Source: Merluccius polli (taxonomy: Eukaryota > Chordata > Actinopteri > Gadiformes > Merlucciidae). Taken from it: a stretch of DNA of 64,000 nucleotides. Each line of letters opens with the position of its first letter. The stretch's first letter is position 1. Positions 56,075 to 64,000 of this stretch are shown in pieces. Where the stretch lies: positions 1 through 64,000 of the forward strand of contig JAOPHQ010004634.1 of the NCBI GenBank assembly GCA_030340625.1, in the 5' to 3' direction. The notes under the pieces were generated by a model, which worked only from the letters and a program-made list of their open reading frames with translations, was not told the DNA's origin and ran no database searches. The position numbers and the translations under genes are program-made.

Positions 56075-56669
56075 GTAGTTTTCTACTACCGGCGACTACT
56101 AGAGCTACCACTTCTGTCAACAAAAACGCACAGACTTATGGGTTGAATGTTGCTAGGATACGTGGAGTGTTGCATTCATGGTCTGTACTACTGTAGGAAT
56201 TTTTAAAGGCTCTCGAAATGCTTTTTTTTTTTTATATGCGGTTCTCACTCTGCCTTTCTGGTGGGACCACGGGAGAGCCGAGTTGACGGATTTCCGTCAT
56301 AGCGACGGAAAACTTTAACCCCTGTAAATGATTAACCATTTTTCAATATAATACATGCATGTCAAGTAAAATTACAGAAATATATTTTTATTTTAATACT
56401 CACAGTTTCCCCACAGAATGTCCTCTTCTGCTAACACTGATCAAATCAACAGAGTCTGATGGTGATTTGCATTAGTTTTTAGAGATTTTCAGAGAAGTTG
56501 GTTTCACTTCCCAAAATGTAAATTTCCTTCCTCTTTTGTCTACCTCTTTATTTAAAGCATTACGTTAGCCTAAAACATAAACACTACTTTTGCTACTAAC
56601 CACTTGCTCACTAAACAATAAAACACTCATTTATGACATCACAGACAGGAAACACATTGGCTTTCTTTG

Positions 56670-57130
56670 CTTAATCTGCAGGACTTTGTGACACTCAACC
56701 AAGCCACACCCCCAGGCTATGTGTACATACAGAAACCTCGCTTCTGGGGTCGTGGTGGTGGGCTTGCTCTTATACACCCAGCTGACATCCTGGTTAAAGG
56801 ACTGCCAGTGCCCAATGTCACATCATTTGAGTGTATTGCTTTCACACTGGCTGGGTCCACACAGGTTCAGGTGGTCTTGTCTAGCGCCCCCCAAAGGCCT
56901 CCACTACATTCATGTCCTAGCTGTCTAAGCTATCCATGTGGACTCCAGCAGCTGCACGTTTGCCGCTGTATTCCTGTCACTACTGGGCTGCCTCATCATC
57001 ACACGCACGTTCAAGGTCCCACCCAGGCCAAAGGTCACTGCTGGATCTGGTGTGCTCCGCCGGTACAACTCCCTCCCATCTGCAGTGCTTGGACCTAGCT
57101 GTGTCCAACCATCTTTACCACTTAACCATT
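56670..57130 (+). pseudogene. L2-type LINE endonuclease fragment
   Basis: Encodes ATPPGYVYIQKPRFWGRGGG, LALIHPADILVKGLPVPN and FECIAFTLAGSTQVQVVL, the first half of an APE-type endonuclease from a fish LINE. After about 56880 the similarity jumps between frames (LDLAVSNHLYHLTIPV in another frame), so it is a decayed, frameshifted remnant. Confidence 0.75.
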
Positions 57131-57439
57131 CCTGTCCGACCCAGGCAGCAAAAATAATGCATGACGCGGGTGCTAAGAACCTCCTCCGCCGCAAAGTGCA
57201 TTATTTTTGGTGGAGCAGATTATCCCTCACTTACACCATGGCCACTTGTGAGTCGTTAAAAATATAAGGGTATTGATTCATATTTGGGGGTAATTCTGTC
57301 TAAAATTACAACTTTTAGCTCGCACTACTTTTTGTGTTCCTGGAAACTAACAGCAAATGACCAGAGAAATATATGGGTCTGACTAATGCCCAGATCTGAC
57401 TAATGCCTAATGTCAGTAAACAGAGTATTATATGTAAAG
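57131..57439. other. short noncoding stretch
   Basis: Small inverted repeat aaaataatgcat / gtgcattattttt at 57149-57211; otherwise nothing recognised. Confidence 0.4.
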
Positions 57440-57890
57440 CAGACGTTACCTTAATACTCCAGTAAATAGAGACGATCTTAGTAACGACATGGTAACGTTA
57501 CCTTATTATTCCAGTAAATAGAGACGATCTTAGTAACGACATGGCAACGTTACCTTATTACTCCAGTAAATAGAGACGATCTTAGTAACGACATGGCGAC
57601 GTTACCTTATTACTCCAGTAAATAGAGACGATCTTAGTAACGACATGGCAACGTTACCTTATTACTCCAGTAAATAGAGACGATCTTAGTAACGACATGG
57701 CAACGTTACCTTCCAGTAAATAGAGACGACCTTAGTAACGACATGGCAACGTTACCTTATTACTCCAGTAAGTAGAGACGACCTTAGTAACGACATGGCA
57801 ACGTTACCTTATTACTCCAGTAAATAGAGACGATCTTAGTAACGACATGGTAACGTTACCTTATTACTCCAGTAAATAGAGACGAAAAAT
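57440..57890. repeat. 52-bp minisatellite, array 1
   Basis: About nine copies of a 52-bp unit (cttagtaacgacatggcaac gttaccttattactccagta aatagagacgat, period confirmed at 57481 to 57533), one copy with a short deletion. Confidence 0.95.
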
Positions 57891-58223
57891 TATCTTTTAC
57901 CTATTAGCTATGGCTATGCATTGGAGATCCATTTAACTCTTTACTTGGAACAATATATTTACATCAGTACAAAAATATCAATTAACAAAACATGGTTACA
58001 GTTCAAATACGAGTATTGGTCATTCACAGATTAAATGAAACAGTATTCCAAAACCCTTTACCTCTAAATCCTATAGCCGGCAAATATAACTAAATAATAC
58101 CTTGGGTACTCGAGTCATATGGTGCAGGCCTGATACAAAGCTCGGGATCGGAGAAGCCACAAACACAAAGGCTACTTGGCGCCAATGCGCCGAGAACAAA
58201 GGACAATGGCCGCCGGCAACAAT
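57891..58223. other. noncoding stretch between array 1 and the telomere-repeat hairpin
   Basis: No gene or repeat recognised over about 330 bases. Confidence 0.4.
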
Positions 58224-58578
58224 GGCCGGCCGGCGAATTTTTTTTTTGCAGGGTGGTAGCGGGAAGCACCGCCCCACGCTGCTCCTGATTGGTTGAGCTG
58301 TGCTCTCGACTCTAAGATTGTTTACTGCGCCTGCTAACCCTAACCCTAACCCTAACCCTAACCATAACCATAACCATAACCCTAACCCTAACCATAACCA
58401 TAACTATATCTTCAACACTTGTAAACTGAGCGGTCGTTGACATTAAACAATCTTGTAGCTTGCTGGGCGCAGTAGAACCAATCAGGATAGAGTCGAGAGC
58501 ACAGCTCAACCAATCAGGAGCAGCGTGGGGCGGTGCTTCCCGCTACCACCCTGCAAAAAAAAAATTCGCTGGCCGGCC
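58224..58578. repeat. Long inverted repeat with telomere-like (CCCTAA)n in the loop
   Basis: Left arm 58224 to about 58331 and right arm about 58465-58578 match over about 100 bp as inverted copies (left arm gcagggtggtagcgggaagc; gctcctgattggttgagctg). Between them, 58331-58402, are four or more perfect ctaacc/ccctaa telomere-type units followed by ccataa variants. Confidence 0.9.
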
Positions 58579-58644
58579 TCCTTGCCGCGAGCGCGCCGAG
58601 CCGGCGGAAAGGAGAGACTTCCTCCAAACAGCCCACCGAGATGT

Positions 58645-59121
58645 CCGGCCATAGACATAATATACATAGACGCCTCATAGACTGACGCTGCCTGTTGGAG
58701 CTGACGTAGCAGCGCGGCCGCCATCTTGGATGGGTCCCCAGTGCGCCCCCAGTGCATTCATTTCTATGGAGGAAGTGTATCCCCGACTACAATAATAAGC
58801 ATAACTCCCCGAATTTTTACCGGATTTTCACATGGTTTGGTTTGTTACAAACGGCAGAGATTTATTTATGATACAGGACGAATTCATATATATATATTCT
58901 TTTTTTTTTAATAATAAGAATTATTGTTCAATCTTACTTGTGAAAGGTAATCCCACGCGATCTGGTGTCAATACTGCGCCGTAAGCTGCACAAAATACTG
59001 CATAGCTCTCCCGTTGACTCCTATGCTAGACTAGAGTGAGGAGACCCAACCAATATGGCGGCGACGCTGGGTTACGTTCCAGCACGTCATGAGGCGTCTA
59101 CGTATATATGTCTGTGTCCGG
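58645..59121. mobile_element. MITE-like element with ccggccatagacat termini
   Basis: Left end ccggccatagacataatata then catagacgcctcat; right end, reverse-complemented, ccggacacagacatatatac then gtagacgcctcat. The body includes gcggccgccatcttggatgg and atatggcggcgacgctgg, phrases common in fish repeats. A related short palindrome (catagacatatatacat ... atgtctatg) lies at about 49763-49802 inside the hAT element. Confidence 0.75.
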
Positions 59122-59867
59122 CGACCCGAGTAGTCCGCTGTCTGCTGGACTCCTCCGTCCCCCGGTCCTCGTGCGTCCAGCCGAGCAGTCCAGACGATGC
59201 GCATCAATGGCGTCCGAGCTGGACACCTTCAGCAAAGTCCCCGACTAATGAGCTAGCTCTAGCCGAGTTAGCTTCCTGGTGCAATTCGGTGTTTCAGTCC
59301 GAGTTCTCGAATTAAAGTAACATAACACAACTACCCTACTGTACAATGCTTCCGTAAGAGTCACTAGTCGTTGTCTAACAACATTAACAACAGCAATGCT
59401 TTACTGAGTGTTTTACCCAAGTAAACTATAGCTGCGTCATGGAGCTCATCTCAGCATGTCGTCTCACTTTTGTCGCCATTTTCGTTCTCCTTGTCTCACG
59501 TTCCCGCTAGTTCCCCACACGTCCTCATGACACTTCACCTTACACTCGTTTCTCATTGGCTAAGAAAATAACAAAATGCAAACTTTACGTTTGAATTTCT
59601 TCTGATACAGTATTGAAAATGAAAGATTATTAAAACATTCCCAGCATCATGAACATAGTTATAAAGAAAACAAAATACAATTTACATCATGTAAATAACT
59701 CAATACATGAACTTAACCATGAAACTCTATTCAATAAGCAATATCAGACATATGCATAGTTTTTAATGAACTTATTCTACTTATACTTCTATTTATACTA
59801 TTTATTAATTCCTATTTATTAATCAATTAACTTTTAATAGTTAGGCCTAAATTTCCATAGGGCTACA
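59122..59867. other. noncoding stretch before array 2
   Basis: GC-richer 59122-59330, then AT-rich. No gene or known repeat recognised. Confidence 0.4.
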
Positions 59868-60230
59868 TTAGTAACGACATGGCAACGTTACCTTATTACT
59901 CCAGTAAATAGAGACGACCTTAGTAACGACATGGTAACGTTACCTTATTACTCCAGTAAATAGAGACGACCTTAGTAACGACATGGCAACGTTACCTTAT
60001 TACTCCAGTAAATAGAGACAGTCTTAGTAACGACATGGCAACGTTACCTTATTACTCCAGTAAATAGAGACGATCTTAGTAACGACATGGCAACGTTACC
60101 TTATTACTCCAGTAAATAGAGACAATCTTAGTAACGACATGGCAACGTTACCTTATTACTCCAGTAAATAGAGACAATCTTAGTAACGACATGGCAACGT
60201 TACCTTATTACTCCAGTAAATAGAGATGAT
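59868..60230. repeat. 52-bp minisatellite, array 2, abutting the TLR duplication boundary
   Basis: About seven copies of the same 52-bp unit as array 1 (57440-57890). It ends where similarity to the TLR A 3' flank starts (60232 matching about 45975). Confidence 0.95.
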
Positions 60231-60497
60231 CTTATATACACAATGTATTAACATTTAGAACATTGAAAATATTGACTTCATGACTTCATAATTGTTCACA
60301 CGTTATTACAGCAGCATTTAATTATTCGTATGACTTGAAAAAAAATGGAAAGTTACACAAGATACTTACAAATATAAACTCACACATATAAAAACAAAAA
60401 AGATATAGCACAACCAAACTCCTATCTGACTTCACCCTGTGACAAGAAAAAACGTAAACCAACTCCATGGCAGCAGCCAGGTGAGAGCGACCTGTAA

Positions 60498-63400
60498 CTA
60501 CAACAGGGCCGGGCCAGACAGGAAGTGTGTGTTGTCATCGTGGCGGTCTCCGCTCTCCAGAGCTCTGTGGACATTCTGCCAGAAGAGGCCGGGGTGGCGG
60601 CCGGCCTGGGGCCAGCTCAGGTAGGTGCTCCTCCTCACCAGCTTCCTCATGCGGTAGTAAGGAGACAGCTGCTGCTCTGGCAGCTCCTCCAGGAAAAGCA
60701 GGATCAACACGTCTTTCTTCTCATCCAGCAGTCGGTGGCTGGAGACGGGACACATCACAACTTGTCTTTCAACAGCATAGGGCTGGGCAATATGACCAAA
60801 ATCTTCTATCCCGATATAGGTAATTTAATATCTCGATAACGATATCTATCACAATATGTATTTTCCTTCAAAACCAGGAAAAGGCAAGTACTTATGCCAT
60901 ATCAAAATAGCCCTATAAGTCCCACACTCAGAACATCTGATCTAAACCAAAGTGAGAAGGTACGGTTGCTTTTCTCACCTGGCCATCTGGATCTCCCTGG
61001 AGCACCACTCGCTCTCCAGGTAGTGTCTGCTGATCACACAGATGGTCTTCCTACTGCCATAGATGGCCTCCGTAATGTTCTCCATGATTGACCTACCTAT
61101 GGAGCCCACACAGTTCTCTTGACATGTCAAGTGATCATTCACATGGGGTGGGTTGGCTTAATATCATAATCCAAAATATCAGTCTCTCTGCCTGCTTGTG
61201 GTTGCTCAGTCTTTTGTACAAACATCCAATTGCTAACAGACACAGGAGAAGAGAAGAGAACCTGCCTCTATTTACTACAGTCGCTCTCTTGTAGTAGACT
61301 AATAATGTACTTTAGCCAACGTCATCTGTCATGTATAATCCTTATGATGTATTATTCACGCCTATCAATTTATTGAACGTTGATATATCTAGTATCCAGA
61401 CCGCAGCAGCACGACTCGTGTTCAACCTGCCGAAGTCCTCCCACGTGACCCCTCTCTTCTGCGACCTCCACTGGCTCCCTGTAGCAGCTCATATCAAATT
61501 CAAGACGATGGTACTGACCTACAAGGCTGTCAACAGAACCGCCCGGCCCACCTCCAAGTGTTAGTCAGACCCCACGCCCCGGCTAGAGCCCTCCGCGCAA
61601 CTACCTCAGCCCACTGGCTGGTACCGCCATCCCTGAGAGCGAGCAGAGGTCACACAGCCAAGTCACAACTCTTCTCTGTCTTGGCGCCGCTATGGTGGAA
61701 CGACCTCCCTGTTGACGTGAGGACTGCAGAGTCGATCACCAGCTTCCGCAAGAGACTAAAGACCCACCTGTTCAGAGTTCACCTAGACTCAGCTTAGCAT
61801 CCTTCCTCTAGTACCCCTCCCATTAAAAAAAAACAAGAAAGAAAACTTTATTCTATGTTTGTATGTCCTGGCACGAGTATTCTCACACTTATCTCTGTTG
61901 TATACTAGCAAAGGGTTAACTTAGCAATTGGGTGAGCTTGAAACTTCTTTACTGTACCAAAAGGCTAGCAATTTACTGTTGCACTTCCTTCTAACAAATG
62001 TACTTATTGTAAGTCGCTTTGGACAAAAGTGTCTGCTAAATGCCCTAAATATAAATGTTAGACAGCTATACTATACAAACTTTGTTCAATGCCGGAGGTA
62101 TTTCCTGTAATGGCAAAATGTCTAAGTCTGTAAATGTGAAGATCAGGTCCAATCAGGCAGCCAGCCCTACCTGGCTGGAAGTCTCGGTGGTGCAGGCAGA
62201 GTCTCCAGCCTCGCTCGTCCTCCAGCACAGGAAGCATCTCCCCGTGGACCCAGGCTTCATCCTTGACGTTGTAGGAAATGAAAGCATCGTAGCGGTAGGG
62301 CTCATTTCTCTTCCTCTCTTTCATGTCATAAAGCAAGGCCATGAGGCGGTAGTAGGCATAGACCAGACGCCAGTGCAGGAAGTGGTAGCCGAAGGCAGTG
62401 AGCAGAGTGAGCAGAACCAGGCTAGTGGTGGAAATGTAGCAGAGGAAGCTGGTGTCCATCCAGCAGGAGTGCATGTTAATGTCCTGGAACATAGTTCCCT
62501 TTTTGCTAAAGGGGTACATGCACACGTACTGGTCAGCCCTAACGATCTGTGTTTGACTGCTGCTCAGCCCCCACAGCAGGAACCCAGAGTTAGAGCAGTC
62601 ACAGATAAGAGGGTTATCAGAAAGATCTAGATAAGTTAGGGCCGGGAGGAAATGGAAGATATTGTCATTGATCACAGTTAACTTGTTCTCATTGAGTATT
62701 AAACATCTGAGGCTAGTCAGATTCACTTGAGCCAGGAAATCTAAATTATTGAGGTTATTCATGGAAAGATCCAGAACCTCTAGCTTTGAGATTGGCTGAA
62801 ATAGCTCAGGATTTAGGTCTGAAAGGCCACTTTCTGTTATGGTGAGACTTTTCAGTTGAGGTGTGGATATAAATGTGTCTGTATCTACCTCAGTAAGGTG
62901 GACATTATTAACTGTAAAGTGCTCTAGATTGTTCATTATTTTAAGAAAATGTATTGGAACATGAAAAGGCATTGAACAATGAATACCTCTACATATTATG
63001 TTCAGATACCTCAAAGAAGATAAATTCATCAAGTTTTGGTAATAGTTTGAATCAACACCTTTGTGGCCTTCTGGGACATCCAGATATACTGTGAGATTTC
63101 TTAACCACTGCAGTCCGCTTAAAATATTGCCCATCTGCACTGGCAAAGACAGACTAAGACTTGTAAGATTGTACAATCCTTCAAAAACCTTATTGTGTAC
63201 ATCACCAATTCCATCTAATTCCAAATGACTAAGTGATTCCAAACTTTTAAAATCTCCTGTTCCAAAATGCCTTATTCGGTTTGTACTCAAATCTAAGAAC
63301 TCTAATTTCTTAAGACCTATCTTAAAAGCATTGCCCAATTCCAACAACAAGTTATTATTTAATTTCAAAACTTTTAGATCCTTTTGATTTTGAAAAACAC

Positions 63401-64000
63401 ACCCATCTACTTTATCAATGTAGTTGTTTTCGAGATTTAGTGTTGTGAGTCGTGTTAGGGTGAAGAAATCTAAGCAGCCTAACTCCGTAATTTTGTTGCT
63501 GTAAAGATTTAGGATTTCAAGAGAGGAGAGGCTGTTAAGGACATCAGGCACATTGGAGAGCTTGTTATCTGCCAAATCCAAGAAACTCAATCGCTTCATT
63601 GATTGTATTGAATGCCTAGAGAGATTGGAGATGTAGTTGGAGGGTAGGGACAACTTTGTTATCTGAGAACAGTTGGTCAGCTTTTGGTCAATGTGGACAA
63701 GAGAGTTATACATGAGGTCCAGTGATCTCAAAGAGGGGATACTGCAGACTGTCTTTAAGAGACCTCTGTTGATCCATTTCTCAGTGTGTAACAGCTTCAG
63801 ATGCACCAGTGAGACCATACTCTCTAGGAGCTTAATCGTTCCTTTGAAAGAGATGCAATGAAAATTACAATAAAAATGAGTTACATTCCTGAAGAAACGA
63901 AACTCAGGTATGTCCATGTCCACAGGATTCATACCGTCAAGGCTTATCTCCTCAAGATGTGGAAAGACAGGTGTTGTGATGCTGAAGATTGTTAAACCAT
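60498..64000 (-). CDS. Toll-like receptor, TLR11 subfamily (TLR22/TLR23-like), copy B, 5' partial
   Basis: Same architecture as copy A: exon 1 from 62171 to the window edge (64000, frame still open, so the N-terminal third lies outside), exon 2 61096-60979, exon 3 60738-60498 with stop. The first in-window methionine of exon 1 (63932) is internal, corresponding to the residue before NPVDMDIPEF in copy A, and is not the start. Exon 3 is identical to copy A at protein level. Exon 2 differs at one residue (RLIMEN in A, RSIMEN in B). Exon 1 differs at about 30 ectodomain residues. Intron 1 is only 1.07 kb because the LTR/hAT insertion of copy A is absent. A minus-strand ATTAAA at 60317-60322 could serve as its polyadenylation signal; the matching site in copy A is not a canonical hexamer. 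Confidence 0.9.
61380..62056 (+). mobile_element. L2-type LINE fragment in TLR B intron 1, uninterrupted
   Basis: Same fragment as in TLR A (47090-47462 plus 50427-50735) but contiguous: the reading passes from TSFRKRLKTHLFRVHL straight through the site where copy A has the LTR element. It carries its own frameshift near 61555 (rtarptskc versus the copy A frame) and ends in the same 3' tail. Confidence 0.85.

Overview
This window is vertebrate nuclear DNA, almost certainly from a ray-finned (teleost) fish. Genes are split by GT-AG introns. The intervening DNA is packed with dinucleotide microsatellites, minisatellites, Tc1/mariner and hAT-type DNA transposons, L2-type LINE pieces and a Ty3/gypsy-type LTR fragment. 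The very high microsatellite density together with a tandem TLR11-subfamily pair would fit a cod-like (gadiform) fish, but that is only an inference.

Layout. (1) 1-20.9 kb, plus strand: the last six coding exons of rnf130 (Goliath-type RING-H2 E3 ligase) and its 3' UTR; the 5' exons for the signal peptide and PA domain lie to the left of the window. Introns hold a DD36E Tc1-like transposon, a 1.3-kb G-rich minisatellite and several MITEs. (2) 20.9-25 kb: intergenic, dominated by a TTAA-flanked element swollen by a 36-bp minisatellite and by long (TA)n. (3) 25-45.5 kb, plus strand: a complete tbc1d9b gene in 23 coding exons (1,230 codons), a Rab GTPase-activating protein with two GRAM domains, a TBC domain and an EF-hand. 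All exon phases join cleanly. rnf130 followed by tbc1d9b matches, from memory, the human 5q35 order. (4) 46.2-64 kb, minus strand: two tandem Toll-like receptor genes of the TLR11 subfamily (TLR22/TLR23-like), each with the TIR domain split over three exons. Copy A is complete (952 codons). Copy B runs off the right edge. Between and inside them are an L2 fragment, a nested gypsy/hAT insertion found only in copy A, and 52-bp minisatellite arrays.

Functionally the genes are not an operon-like system. rnf130 and tbc1d9b both act on endosomal membrane traffic and are neighbours by conserved synteny. The TLR pair is innate-immune and looks like a recent local duplication. The most interesting signal is how the two TLR copies differ: about 30 amino-acid changes by eye in the shared leucine-rich-repeat ectodomain, clustered on repeat faces, against one in the whole transmembrane-TIR part. 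Other points are an intron cut inside the TIR BB loop, a three-level transposon nest in copy A, a duplicated splice acceptor before a TBC-domain exon, a 21/84/168-bp higher-order repeat beside a splice donor, and a telomere-like repeat in the loop of a long inverted repeat.
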